35,069 bases of DNA from Cytophagaceae bacterium (GCA_947441055.1 CANETC010000012.1:1-35069), one strand, 5' to 3'. Counted from the first letter of the stretch, positions 8,549 to 17,047 are shown. Translations and numbers: made by a program. The notes: generated by a model from the sequence alone, not told the origin.

Positions 8549-9430
8549 ATGAAAACAATATTGAAACTCCCAATCATTTTGCTCGCTTCGCTTTTGCTTT
8601 TTTCATGCGAAGAGGTAATCGACATCAAACTTGACCAAGGCGAAAGTCAATTGGCGGTTGATGCACTTTTGGCCGTTGAGAATGGTCCGCAAAAAATCCG
8701 CCTCACACTTAGCCGTCCTTATTTTGAGAACAAGACTGCCGACGCAGTTTCTGGGGCAGAGTTAAGTCTTGTGCGAAAGCCGGATGGAAAAGTCTATTCA
8801 TTCAGTGAAAGCAGTACTTCTCCCGGAGATTACTTCAGCTCGGAGGCTTTGGAAGGAATGCCATTGAATGAATTTGAATTGTCAATCAAATGGAATGGAA
8901 ATGAATTTCGCGCCGTTTCGATGCTACCAAGAAAGCAGGTAATTGATTCCCTTCGGCAAGGTTATCGCGAGTCGGAATTTGGAAACGATCCTGGCACGTA
9001 TCTTGATTTATATGCCAATGATTTGCAAACAAATCCTTCCTACAGGTTGCCGGATTTTTTCTGGCTGAGGTATTCTTTGAATGGAGTAAAAAATCTTCGA
9101 TTAGGCAATATTCTTGTGGGTTCCGATGCTGCTTTCAGACCTGGGGTTGCCGATGGACTTCCTTACATCTATCCGGTTCGAAATTCCATCAACACAAACA
9201 AACCTTATTTGCTTGGGGATAGCATTGAAGTGGAATTGTACAGCATTGATGCGGAGAATTTCCGCTTTCTCACTGAAATGCAAACCCAGCTTACGAATAC
9301 CGGCCTTTTTGCCCAGCCTGCAGCCAATGTAAAAGGAAACATTGTCAATGTAAATCTCGATTCAAAAGTTCAGGCAATCGGTAATTTTGGAGTTTGTCAG
9401 CTTTCAAAAGCAGGCATCAAGGTCAAATAA
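8549..9430 (+). CDS. DUF4249 family outer-membrane lipoprotein
   Basis: A lipoprotein of 293 aa. The ORF track begins upstream at 8348 inside the receptor gene; the true start is the ATG at 8549, 2 bases after the receptor stop. It opens a lipoprotein signal, MKTILKLPIILLASLLLFSC, with the lipobox Cys at residue 20. The body fits DUF4249: CEEVIDIKLDQGESQLAVDA after the lipobox, then an internal region with SRPYFENKTADAVSGAELSL, and the C-terminal pattern NVKGNIVNVN...AIGNFGV. Family members lie next to TonB receptors of the type found here and are thought to be surface or periplasmic accessory proteins; their function is unknown. Translational coupling with the receptor is likely. Confidence 0.9.
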   Translation: MKTILKLPIILLASLLLFSCEEVIDIKLDQGESQLAVDALLAVENGPQKIRLTLSRPYFENKTADAVSGAELSLVRKPDGKVYSFSESSTSPGDYFSSEALEGMPLNEFELSIKWNGNEFRAVSMLPRKQVIDSLRQGYRESEFGNDPGTYLDLYANDLQTNPSYRLPDFFWLRYSLNGVKNLRLGNILVGSDAAFRPGVADGLPYIYPVRNSINTNKPYLLGDSIEVELYSIDAENFRFLTEMQTQLTNTGLFAQPAANVKGNIVNVNLDSKVQAIGNFGVCQLSKAGIKVK

Positions 9431-9443
9431 AATCCAGGGTTTC

Positions 9444-9461
9444 GGAATGTCCGGAATGTCC
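9444..9461. repeat. Short tandem repeat GGAATGTCC x2
   Basis: Two perfect adjacent 9-bp copies (9444-9452 and 9453-9461) in the gap between the DUF4249 gene and the next gene. Each unit pairs partly with the other (CGGACATTCCG), so it could be a small operator or just a slippage product. Confidence 0.5.
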
Positions 9462-9520
9462 GAGTTCTGCACTGCTTTTAACAAAAAGCGGGATTTCATT
9501 TTTTGTACCTTGCAGTCCTG

Positions 9521-11782
9521 ATGGGTAAAAAAATCCTGCTTTTTGTTTGTGTCATTTTCTTATCAGCCAGTGTGCTGCGTGCGCAATCATTTTCTTTTTC
9601 GCCCTTGGAAAATGTTCCACTGAGCAAAAATGGAAATTTCCTGAATAACCCATTCTGCGGTGGATGGAATTCTGGTCAGTTCTGGCCCTGCGATATGGAC
9701 AATGACGGACAAAATGATTTGCTCGTTTTTGACAAAGCAAGCGGACGAACACTCGTATTCCTTGCTTCCAATATTTCTGGAACACTGCAATGGAAATATG
9801 CCCGGGCCTTTGAGGATTTGCTGCCGCCCATTCAATCCTGGCTGGCAACCGCAGATTATAACCGGGATGGAAAATTGGACATTTTCACCAGAGCCCCGGC
9901 CGGAATCAAAGTGTATAGAAACGCTTCCGAATTGCAAGGGCAGGCTGCCTTTGTTTTGGAAAATTCAGGACTCACAAGCGAGGGATTCAATGGACAAGTA
10001 AACATTCAGGTAAATGCGTACGGCGCTCCGGCATTTACCGACATTGATGGCGACGGAGATCTGGACATTCTCAACTTTGATTTTTCAGGGAACACAGTTG
10101 AATACCACCGAAACCGCATTAAAGACAATACCGGCGGCTTCAATGGCTTCAATTTCAAAAAAGATTCCTGCGTTTTCGGGCGCTTTGCCACAAAACCTAC
10201 CTGCGGTCAATTCAAACTCAATACAAGTTGCGCCGGATTGAAACCCCCAACCGGAGGCGGGCCCGATGACGATAAGAACATTCAACACATTGGTTCCCAA
10301 CTTTCAGCCATTGATCTGGACAATGACGGCGACAAAGATTTGCTGGTTGGCGACATTGCTTGTCCGATTTTAAGCAAACTCACCAATGGCGGCTCCCCGC
10401 AACAAGCCCTGATTACCCAAATCGATACGCTATTTCCTTCCCCAGAGGATTTTGTACGGATTCGGGATTTCCCTTCTGCTTATCGCTTGGATGCAGACTT
10501 TGACGGCGACACAGACCTGATTGTGAGCCCGACTTATTTCAACAATTATTCCGATGGTTTCGTGCACAATACCCGGCAGGCGAGCCACTTATACAACAAT
10601 TTTGCGCCTCAGGGTGCGCCGGTTTTTCAATTTCTTCAACGGGATTTTCTACAGAAAGATGCCATAGATGCAGGAGAGGAAGCAATTCCGGCTTTTGCCG
10701 ATGCCGACGGAGATGGAGACCAAGATCTTTTCTTAGGTCATCTTGGAAACAATTCGCCCGATGGATTCAGAGCCTCGGTTCATTTTTACAAAAATACCGG
10801 CAGCGCAGAAAACCCATCTTTTGAACTTGTTACGGAAGATTATCTAGGACTTTCAAGTCTCAACCTGATCAGAATCCGGCCAGTTTTCGAAGATTTCAAC
10901 CAGGATGGAAAAACAGATTTCGGCTGGATGGCATCCAAAGGGAGCGGACCGACAGACAGCACCATTTTCAATTTTTTACTCAATCAGGCACAAACCGGAC
11001 AGGGAATTATTCTTCCGGGACTTGCCTCAAGAATTAAGTTTCCATTTCAGTTCAACACATACGACTCGCCCGTTTTTACAGACACTGATGGCGATGGATT
11101 AAAAGACATGTTGCTGGCAAAATTCAATGGGCGTTTACAGCATTGGAAGAATAATGCCGCTTGGCCCAACCAAAGCTACAACCTTACAAATTCCAATTTT
11201 GGAAACATTGCCCGGGCACCTTTCTCAAGCGGTCCGGCAATTTCTTTAGCTGATGCAAACCAAGATGGCCAGATGGATCTTCTGGTCGGCGACAATTCCG
11301 GAGCACTTAAATTTTATTCAGGCATTCTGCTCCAGAATCCCACTAACTTCACCGCCGATAGCACATTCCTATACAACCCCCTTTTTGGATTAGAAATTCC
11401 AGGGTATTGGGGAAGTTTTGTATCACCTTCGATGGCCGATTTAAATGGAGACGGTTTCCCCGAAATGGCAATAGGAACCGCAGGTGGGGGTATTAATTTG
11501 CTTGTAAACCGCTTCGGACCCAATTCTACCGACAAAGAAGTAAGGCAAACTTTACCCCGCCTTGCTTATCCCAATCCAGTGGCGGCCGGTGATTTTATCC
11601 ATTTGGGCCGGATTTCTGGCAGGTATAAAATCTGGAATGCTGTTGGCAAACTCATTCAGGAAGGAGAATCCGGAGCCGATGGAAAAATCCAGCTTTCAAA
11701 AAATATTCAGCCTGGTCTATATCAGGCTTTTATTGAAAAAAAATCAGAAAAACATTTCTACCGAATTCAGATATGGAAATAA
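9521..11782 (+). CDS. Secreted FG-GAP/VCBS-repeat protein with T9SS type A sorting domain
   Basis: An extracellular protein of 753 aa. The ATG at 9521 is preferred over the track's TTG at 9503, since it starts the signal peptide MGKKILLFVCVIFLSASVLRAQ. About ten FG-GAP/VCBS calcium-binding loops of the DxDxDGxxD type are visible along the chain, for example DMDNDGQNDLLVF, DIDGDGDLDIL, DLDNDGDKDLLVGD, DADGDGDQDLF, DTDGDGLKDML and DLNGDGFPEMAIG. This predicts a seven- or eight-bladed propeller similar to integrin alpha heads. The last 80 or so residues (YPNPVAAGDFIHLG...GLYQAFIEKK...YRIQIWK) form a type A T9SS C-terminal sorting domain. The stop codon overlaps the selD start by 10 bases. The ligand is unknown; a role in adhesion or matrix binding is inferred only from the fold. 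Confidence 0.9.
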   Translation: MGKKILLFVCVIFLSASVLRAQSFSFSPLENVPLSKNGNFLNNPFCGGWNSGQFWPCDMDNDGQNDLLVFDKASGRTLVFLASNISGTLQWKYARAFEDLLPPIQSWLATADYNRDGKLDIFTRAPAGIKVYRNASELQGQAAFVLENSGLTSEGFNGQVNIQVNAYGAPAFTDIDGDGDLDILNFDFSGNTVEYHRNRIKDNTGGFNGFNFKKDSCVFGRFATKPTCGQFKLNTSCAGLKPPTGGGPDDDKNIQHIGSQLSAIDLDNDGDKDLLVGDIACPILSKLTNGGSPQQALITQIDTLFPSPEDFVRIRDFPSAYRLDADFDGDTDLIVSPTYFNNYSDGFVHNTRQASHLYNNFAPQGAPVFQFLQRDFLQKDAIDAGEEAIPAFADADGDGDQDLFLGHLGNNSPDGFRASVHFYKNTGSAENPSFELVTEDYLGLSSLNLIRIRPVFEDFNQDGKTDFGWMASKGSGPTDSTIFNFLLNQAQTGQGIILPGLASRIKFPFQFNTYDSPVFTDTDGDGLKDMLLAKFNGRLQHWKNNAAWPNQSYNLTNSNFGNIARAPFSSGPAISLADANQDGQMDLLVGDNSGALKFYSGILLQNPTNFTADSTFLYNPLFGLEIPGYWGSFVSPSMADLNGDGFPEMAIGTAGGGINLLVNRFGPNSTDKEVRQTLPRLAYPNPVAAGDFIHLGRISGRYKIWNAVGKLIQEGESGADGKIQLSKNIQPGLYQAFIEKKSEKHFYRIQIWK

Positions 11783-12813
11783 GCACTGATTACGCACTTA
11801 CCAAATTCAGTCATGGTGCCGGATGCGGTTGCAAACTCTCTCCGGAAGTTCTGGAAACCATTGTGCAACGGTTTGATGCCGTAAAACACTTTCCGTCCCT
11901 TTTGGTAGGAAACGAAGGCAAGGATGATGCAGCCGTTTATCAGATTAATGAAGAACAAGCCATCATCAGCACAACCGATTTCTTTATGCCGATTGTGGAC
12001 GATGCTTTTGATTTCGGTCGGATTGCTTCGGCCAATGCCATTTCAGATGTGTATGCCATGGGCGGAAAGCCTTTGATGGCCATCGCGATTCTGGGCTGGC
12101 CAATTGACAAAATTCCTGCAGAATATGCAGCCAAAGTGCTCGAAGGAAGCCGGGCCATTTGTGCGGAGGCAAGCATTCCCCTTGCTGGCGGCCACAGCAT
12201 TGATTGTCCGGAGCCAGTTTTTGGATTGGCAGTAACAGGCATTGTTCACCCTTCACGCATCAAGCGAAACGCAGGGGCCGAAGAAGGAAATCTGCTCTAC
12301 CTTACAAAGCCAATTGGGGTTGGAATTCTTTCCACCGCTCAGAAAAAAGGCCTTTCGAATCCAGCAGCAGAAAAAGCAGCGCTCAACACCATGACGAGGC
12401 TAAACCTTTTCGGTGAAAAGCTGGGCAATCGTACTGAGGTAAAAGCACTTACCGATGTAACCGGTTTCGGATTACTCGGACACCTTGGAGAAATTTGTGA
12501 TGCGGCAAACCTGACCGCAGATCTACATTTTTCCGCAGTTCCTCTTATTCCGGAGGCAAAAGAACTGCTAGAAAAAGGCTGCATTCCCGGTGGAACAAAA
12601 CGGAATTTGGCGAGTTATGAAAAAGGCATTTTTGGTGGGACCGAAGAACAAAAGCTTTGGCTGGCTGATCCACAAACCAGTGGAGGCTTGTTGATTGCGG
12701 TGGATGCAGGTCAGAAAGCCGCATTTGAAGATTTTGCACTTCAATACGGACATGAACTTTCGCCCATCGGGCATTTGAAATCAAGAGAGAATTACCGGAT
12801 CAACATCCTGTAA
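11773..12813 (+). CDS. selD: Selenide, water dikinase (selenophosphate synthetase)
   Basis: A 346-aa enzyme that makes selenophosphate from selenide and ATP, releasing AMP and phosphate. Selenophosphate is the selenium donor for selenocysteine tRNA and for 2-selenouridine in tRNA. The N-terminal catalytic loop SHGAGCGCKL has Cys18 and Lys21, matching Cys17 and Lys20 of the E. coli enzyme, so this is the cysteine form, not a selenocysteine form. Further family blocks are GNEGKDDAAVY, STTDFFMPIVDDAFDFGRIA, NAISDVYAMGGKPLMAIAIL, AGGHSIDCPEPVFGLAVTG, LTDVTGFGLLGHL and LADPQTSGGLL. The start ATG lies inside the last codons of the secreted FG-GAP gene (10-base overlap), suggesting translational coupling. 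No selA, selB or mnmH is in the window, so which selenium pathway it feeds is unknown. Confidence 0.97.
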   Translation: MEISTDYALTKFSHGAGCGCKLSPEVLETIVQRFDAVKHFPSLLVGNEGKDDAAVYQINEEQAIISTTDFFMPIVDDAFDFGRIASANAISDVYAMGGKPLMAIAILGWPIDKIPAEYAAKVLEGSRAICAEASIPLAGGHSIDCPEPVFGLAVTGIVHPSRIKRNAGAEEGNLLYLTKPIGVGILSTAQKKGLSNPAAEKAALNTMTRLNLFGEKLGNRTEVKALTDVTGFGLLGHLGEICDAANLTADLHFSAVPLIPEAKELLEKGCIPGGTKRNLASYEKGIFGGTEEQKLWLADPQTSGGLLIAVDAGQKAAFEDFALQYGHELSPIGHLKSRENYRINIL

Positions 12814-12921
12814 GAAAAAATCTTCCTTTTTAGAAATATTGCAATAACGAAAGCTCTTTTTTGATTTTTTACTAACGAGTAAATATACTTGTTGTTGGCA
12901 ATCGAAATTTTAAAGCGCAAA

Positions 12922-12951
12922 TTGGAAAACAATTGCACCTGCATACCTTTG
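12922..12951 (+). promoter_or_regulatory. Full Bacteroidota promoter TTG-N19-TACCTTTG
   Basis: Both elements match the consensus, with exact 19-base spacing: TTG (12922-12924) and TAnnTTTG (12944-12951). It is the best promoter seen in the window. Confidence 0.65.
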
Positions 12952-13031
12952 CAACTCGGAAAGCTGTTTAAGCCACCTGAATTTATATACCATTTTAATC
13001 ATTAGTTCCAACTAGGTATTTTTTGTTTTTT

Positions 13032-13058
13032 CCCGCTCCAAATTGGAGCGGGTTTTTT
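13032..13058 (+). terminator. Strong Rho-independent terminator
   Basis: CCCGCTCCAAATTGGAGCGGG is a near-perfect palindrome (stem of 8-9 bp, small loop), followed immediately by six Ts. It works on the plus strand only, because the other flank is an A-rich tract on the minus reading. Confidence 0.85.
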
Positions 13059-13125
13059 ATTGCTAAACCCTCTCTCGAAAAAAAATCCTATGCTATTTTG
13101 CAGTAGACTTTTTTTCGCTGGAAGG

Positions 13126-15069
13126 ATGGGTAATTTTTTAATGGGAATTTCTGAGGCAATATTTTCTTCCGGATCTAAGGTTCCAGAATGGAAATCAGTT
13201 GCCAAAAACGCATTGATTGCACTGATTATTTTCATCATCACATTTCCAGTATTTGAACCAGATTATGTGATTGGTTTGGATTCTTCTTATTTCTGGGCAT
13301 TCAATTATCTGTTTATCCATGACTTCGAAAGTCTAAAAACCATTGTTTATCCTTACGGCCCTCTGGCCTTCCTAAAATACGGACTGGTAATCGGTCGGAA
13401 TTTTGAGTATTCACTCCTATTCTTCTTCTGCATCAAAATATGGTGCACAATGGGCTTTCTTTTTTTGTCGGATTCTTACGGAAAAAGTAAAACAACAAGC
13501 GCCCTTCTCCTCACGATGATTGGGCTTTTGAATATCTCAATCATCGATTATTATGTAATTGCTTTGTGTTTTCTCCATGCTTTCCATTATCTAAAAACGG
13601 AAAAACCCATTCACATCATCGTAACCGTAATGCTGTCGGTCATTGCCCTCTGCATCAAAACATCCATCGGAATTTCCTGCCTTTCCCTTGCCGGAGCCAC
13701 TGTTCTGATATCAGCCTTTCGGCATCCGCAGCTCAGTTCCATTGTAAAAGGATTTTTACTTGCTCTGCTGGCATTTGCAGTTTCTGTTTTTTTGATATTT
13801 CTGGATGTAGAAACGGCTGGTCAATTTGTTTTTAATTCTTTCCGGTTTGCTGGGAGTTATTCATCAGCGCTATCCATGTTTCCTGAAAACAACTGGATTC
13901 TGCTGTCTGTGTTTCTCCTAACCTTGTTCATTCCCATTATTGTTTCCAGGCAAAAAGATGTTCTGGCAGCCTTCGCCCTGTTTCTCTTTCCGCTCTTTGC
14001 TTGCTGGAAACACTCCATGTCCAGAGAAGACTTTTTTCACAGCCTGATGCTGATTTTATTCGTTTCCTTCTTCTGGACAATCTTCTACATTCTAGATCAG
14101 AAGAGAGCTTCCCTGATTTTGGTTGCAGCCACGATTAATGTGAGCGCTTATCTCCTCAATATGTCGGGTATTCCAGATTACAGGCCTTTCAGCCTGCCCA
14201 TTTCAGGCGTGGATTTTTTTCAAAAAACCATCCTGAACTTCAATGCATTCAAAGCAGACTTTACGGAACGATCTAAAAAGGCAATCGAACCTAACCGCCT
14301 TACTCCTGAAATCCTGACCGCAATCGGAACAAAAACCGTTGATGCTTATCCTTTCGAACTTAGTTACTTTGCTGCAAACCCTGAATTAAACTGGAAACCC
14401 CGGCGAACGCTTCAAAGCGGCAGCTTTTCCCAATGGCTGGATAAGATGACTGCCCAAGATTTTGACCGGGAAAATGGACCAGATTTTCTCATATTCCATT
14501 ATGTGCCGGATCAAGACAATGGGAAATTCGGCTCCATCGATAACCGCTTTTTGCTCAGCGATAATCCGCTTGCAATCCACAATATTTTCAACTTTTACTC
14601 GGTATCGCGTATCACAGATAAGTTTATGCTGCTGGCAAAAAACAGTCAGGACAATTTCAAAGAACCCCAACTTTCTCAGCTGTATCAATCAGAATGGAAC
14701 ACCTGGGTACCCCTGAATCAAAACAACCTGGCCCTGCAACGGATCCGGCTGTTTTCATCGCGTAATTTTTCCGGGTCGGTGCTGGGTTTCCTCTTCAAGA
14801 CAGAGGAATATTTTGTGGATTATAAAACCATAAACGACAAGGAAATCAGCTATCGTATGATTCCGGAAAATGCGAAGGATGGATTATGGATCAATCCTTT
14901 GTTTCGGGAGCCATCTGACAGTGCATTTGGAGAAACTGTAAAACAAGTTCGATTCCGATGCACGAAGCCCGGATTCAATGATCCGAAAATTTCCTATCAG
15001 TTTGAGACGATTCCATACATCAGAAATGGAAAAATCAGTCCTTTCACTTCCTATTTTGCGGTACAATAG
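13126..15069 (+). CDS. Large polytopic membrane protein of unknown function (GT-C-like features)
   Basis: The ORF opens at a TTG (13060) inside the terminator, so a later start is needed. I chose the ATG at 13126 (647 aa); 13090 and 13141 are alternatives. Residues up to about 370 contain 9-11 hydrophobic helices. After the first helix comes an extracytoplasmic loop with GLDSSYFWAFNYLF and YPYGPLAFLKY. This pattern recalls uncharacterised membrane proteins with 'D-SW...YGPLGFL' loops and, more loosely, GT-C glycosyltransferases that use lipid-linked sugars. The last 270 or so residues look soluble and probably periplasmic (DFLIFHYVPDQDNG, GSVLGFLFKTEEYF). No certain catalytic signature is seen and I do not assign an enzyme activity. 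It converges with the UbiA gene 20 bases away, with no visible terminator. Confidence 0.75.
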   Translation: MGNFLMGISEAIFSSGSKVPEWKSVAKNALIALIIFIITFPVFEPDYVIGLDSSYFWAFNYLFIHDFESLKTIVYPYGPLAFLKYGLVIGRNFEYSLLFFFCIKIWCTMGFLFLSDSYGKSKTTSALLLTMIGLLNISIIDYYVIALCFLHAFHYLKTEKPIHIIVTVMLSVIALCIKTSIGISCLSLAGATVLISAFRHPQLSSIVKGFLLALLAFAVSVFLIFLDVETAGQFVFNSFRFAGSYSSALSMFPENNWILLSVFLLTLFIPIIVSRQKDVLAAFALFLFPLFACWKHSMSREDFFHSLMLILFVSFFWTIFYILDQKRASLILVAATINVSAYLLNMSGIPDYRPFSLPISGVDFFQKTILNFNAFKADFTERSKKAIEPNRLTPEILTAIGTKTVDAYPFELSYFAANPELNWKPRRTLQSGSFSQWLDKMTAQDFDRENGPDFLIFHYVPDQDNGKFGSIDNRFLLSDNPLAIHNIFNFYSVSRITDKFMLLAKNSQDNFKEPQLSQLYQSEWNTWVPLNQNNLALQRIRLFSSRNFSGSVLGFLFKTEEYFVDYKTINDKEISYRMIPENAKDGLWINPLFREPSDSAFGETVKQVRFRCTKPGFNDPKISYQFETIPYIRNGKISPFTSYFAVQ

Positions 15070-15089
15070 CGTACAGCAGACAATCACAA

Positions 15090-15971
15090 TCAGTTCCAAA
15101 GCATACTTGCCATTCCGGCCATCATAGCCCACTTGAGCAAACGGCTCATTCGGGTAAAATCCATTTTTCGATCTGCTTTCTGAAGCCGGAGAAAAAACAG
15201 ACCAAAGGGAAAAAGCAGGAATATTGAAAACAACTTCCATCCAATCGAGAAACGTACAAAAGCCACAAGCATTAGAAAAAAGAGTAAGAGCCCCAGAATA
15301 TTGATCAGTTTTCTAGTTGCGGGAAGCCCAAATCGAAGCGGAAAAGTCTTGCAATCGTGTTGTCTATCGCCCCGCATATCTTCCATATCCTTTACCAACT
15401 CACGGATTAAATTGCTCAGCAAGGCGAAAAGGCAAAAGAAGAGAACCGCTTCCTGCTTTGCCTCAAAAAATAAAGATGGCAAAAACAAGGAAAGAGAAAC
15501 CAGCAAAGCCACCACCAGATTTCCCAGAAGCGGAATGCACTTGAGCCTTGCAGAATAAAGCCATAGCAAAAAACAACACAGCAAAACCAATAAACCGGCC
15601 TTTTTACCAGCCAGAAAACCAGCGCCAATCGCCAGCGAAGTCAAAATAAAATAGGCAAACAAAGCTTTCCTTCTTGTCACCAAACGACCCACCACCACCC
15701 GGCCGGGTTTGTTGACAATATCAATCTTAACATCATGATAATCATTGAGTATGTACCCAGCGGCAGCAGAAGCCTGACTGGCGAGAATGGCCAGAATCAG
15801 GGAAGGCTCATGCAATAAAGTCCAGCCGTTTTCATCCAAGGGAAATTGCCAGATTACCAGCAACTGACCTATTAAAATTAGCAACAGATTCGGAATTCTA
15901 AAAAGGCGCATCAAGCCAAGAAGCTTGTGCCTCCTTCTGATTTTCTGAAACTTCTGTCCAGCCTGCGCCAT
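15090..15971 (-). CDS. UbiA family membrane prenyltransferase
   Basis: An inner-membrane prenyltransferase of 293 aa with about eight or nine helices. Both Asp-rich metal/diphosphate motifs of the superfamily are intact: NDYHDVKID (Asn76, Asp77, Asp80, Asp84) and DMEDMRGD (Asp195, Asp198, Asp202). The context GRVVVGRLVTRRKALF after motif 1 and TFPLRFGLPATRKL after motif 2 is as in Bacteroidota proteins annotated as geranylgeranylglycerol-phosphate geranylgeranyltransferase-like. The true acceptor in bacteria of this phylum is not established. Other UbiA members attach prenyl chains to quinone, heme or chlorophyll precursors, and sequence alone does not exclude those. The ATG at 15971 faces mdh across a 137-base divergent gap. 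Confidence 0.88.
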   Translation of the reverse strand: MAQAGQKFQKIRRRHKLLGLMRLFRIPNLLLILIGQLLVIWQFPLDENGWTLLHEPSLILAILASQASAAAGYILNDYHDVKIDIVNKPGRVVVGRLVTRRKALFAYFILTSLAIGAGFLAGKKAGLLVLLCCFLLWLYSARLKCIPLLGNLVVALLVSLSLFLPSLFFEAKQEAVLFFCLFALLSNLIRELVKDMEDMRGDRQHDCKTFPLRFGLPATRKLINILGLLLFFLMLVAFVRFSIGWKLFSIFLLFPFGLFFLRLQKADRKMDFTRMSRLLKWAMMAGMASMLWN

Positions 15972-16027
15972 GCCTGCAAAGTAACCGCATACATGCTTTT
16001 TTCAGCGCTGTAAAATGTCTTATTTGA

Positions 16028-16043
16028 AAAAAACCGGTTTTTT
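16028..16043. promoter_or_regulatory. Perfect 16-bp palindrome in the divergent ubiA-mdh gap
   Basis: AAAAAACCGGTTTTTT is fully self-complementary and sits between two divergent starts, 25 bases before the mdh -7 box. It could be an operator. It is too short in GC core and has no loop, so it is not a good terminator. Confidence 0.35.
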
Positions 16044-16067
16044 ACACTTCAATCCGAACTGATGGGC

Positions 16068-16075
16068 TAATTTTG
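16068..16075 (+). promoter_or_regulatory. Putative -7 promoter box of mdh
   Basis: TAATTTTG matches TAnnTTTG and would give a leader of about 30 nt before the mdh ATG at 16109. A clear -33 TTG is absent. Confidence 0.45.
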
Positions 16076-16108
16076 CGGCAGACTTAACAAATCAAGAATT
16101 TATACACC

Positions 16109-17047
16109 ATGAAAGTTACTGTTGTAGGCGCCGGAAATGTAGGTGCCACCTGCGCGGATGTACTGGCTTACAAGGAGATTGCCAACGAAATTGTACTCCT
16201 CGACATTAAGGAAGGCGTTGCTGAAGGCAAAGCCCTCGACATCTGGCAAAAAGCCCCAATAGATTTATATGACAGCCGAACAGTTGGTGTTACCAACGAT
16301 TATGCCCGGACTGCAGGTTCGGATGTAGTCGTGATTACATCAGGCCTTCCCCGCAAACCCGGAATGAGCCGTGATGATCTTATCGGAATCAATGCCGGTA
16401 TTGTGAAGTCGGTTACCGAAAACATCATCAAGCATTCTCCGAATTGCATCATCGTAGTGGTGTCAAATCCTTTGGATGTGATGACCTATTGCGCAGCCAT
16501 CACTTCCAAATTTCCACGCCAGCGTGTAATGGGAATGGCCGGCATCCTCGACACCGCCCGCTACAGAGCTTTCCTGGCAGAAGCACTTAATTGCTCTCCG
16601 AAAGACATTCAGGCCATGCTTTTGGGCGGACATGGCGACACCATGGTTCCACTTCCGCGCTACACAACCGTAAGCGGAATTCCGGTAACCGAACTCATTG
16701 AAAAAGACAAGCTCGATGCCATTGTAGACCGCACCATCAATGGTGGAGGCGAGCTGGTAAAACTGATGGGCACTTCCGCCTGGTATGCGCCGGGTTCTGC
16801 CGCTGCCCAAATGGTGGAGTCGATTATCCGCGATCAGAAACGCATTTTCCCGGTTTGCATCGAACTTCAGGGCGAGTATGGCATCAAGGATTGTTTCCTC
16901 GGAGTGCCAGTGGTACTTGGCCGGAATGGCGTTGAAAGGGTCATTGAATTAAAGTTGAATGAAGAAGAAAAAGCGCTTCTGAACATCAGCCACGGAAAAG
17001 TGAAAGAGGTAATGAATGTTCTGGACAACATGCCAGCAACCGCTTGA
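16109..17047 (+). CDS. mdh: Malate dehydrogenase (LDH-like, NAD-dependent)
   Basis: A cytosolic TCA-cycle enzyme of 312 aa that interconverts malate and oxaloacetate with NAD. The Rossmann loop is GAGNVG (7-12), with Asp32 at the end of the second strand favouring NAD over NADP. Substrate arginines fall at Arg82 and Arg88 (SGLPRKPGMSRDDL), a further pair is Asp148/Arg151 (GILDTARYR), and the catalytic His175 is in GGHGDTMVPL. The Arg in the mobile loop (position 82, in place of the Gln of lactate dehydrogenase) specifies malate. Length and motifs match the LDH-like MDH group common in Bacteroidota. It has its own promoter box and a terminator directly downstream, so it is likely monocistronic. 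Confidence 0.97.
   Translation: MKVTVVGAGNVGATCADVLAYKEIANEIVLLDIKEGVAEGKALDIWQKAPIDLYDSRTVGVTNDYARTAGSDVVVITSGLPRKPGMSRDDLIGINAGIVKSVTENIIKHSPNCIIVVVSNPLDVMTYCAAITSKFPRQRVMGMAGILDTARYRAFLAEALNCSPKDIQAMLLGGHGDTMVPLPRYTTVSGIPVTELIEKDKLDAIVDRTINGGGELVKLMGTSAWYAPGSAAAQMVESIIRDQKRIFPVCIELQGEYGIKDCFLGVPVVLGRNGVERVIELKLNEEEKALLNISHGKVKEVMNVLDNMPATA

Larger units (their letters stand above)
12814..13059 (+). ncRNA. Predicted ~100-nt small RNA or attenuated leader (promoter plus terminator, no ORF)
   Basis: This gap holds a complete Bacteroidota promoter: TTG at 12922-12924, then 19 bases, then TACCTTTG at 12944-12951, which predicts transcription from about 12955. About 75 bases later a strong terminator ends at 13058. 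The transcript would be about 104 nt with no reading frame. It contains small possible hairpins (GCT...AGC near 12962 and TAGTT..AACTA near 13002) and no tRNA-like fold. I cannot assign it to a known RNA family; it does not show the SRP or 6S RNA signatures I know. It could be a free small RNA or a terminated leader for the membrane-protein gene that starts about 70 bases later. Confidence 0.5.

Noticed and set aside
11773-12813. Selenocysteine-containing SelD
   Set aside because: The catalytic site is GAGCGCK, encoded by Cys codons (TGC), with no in-frame TGA.
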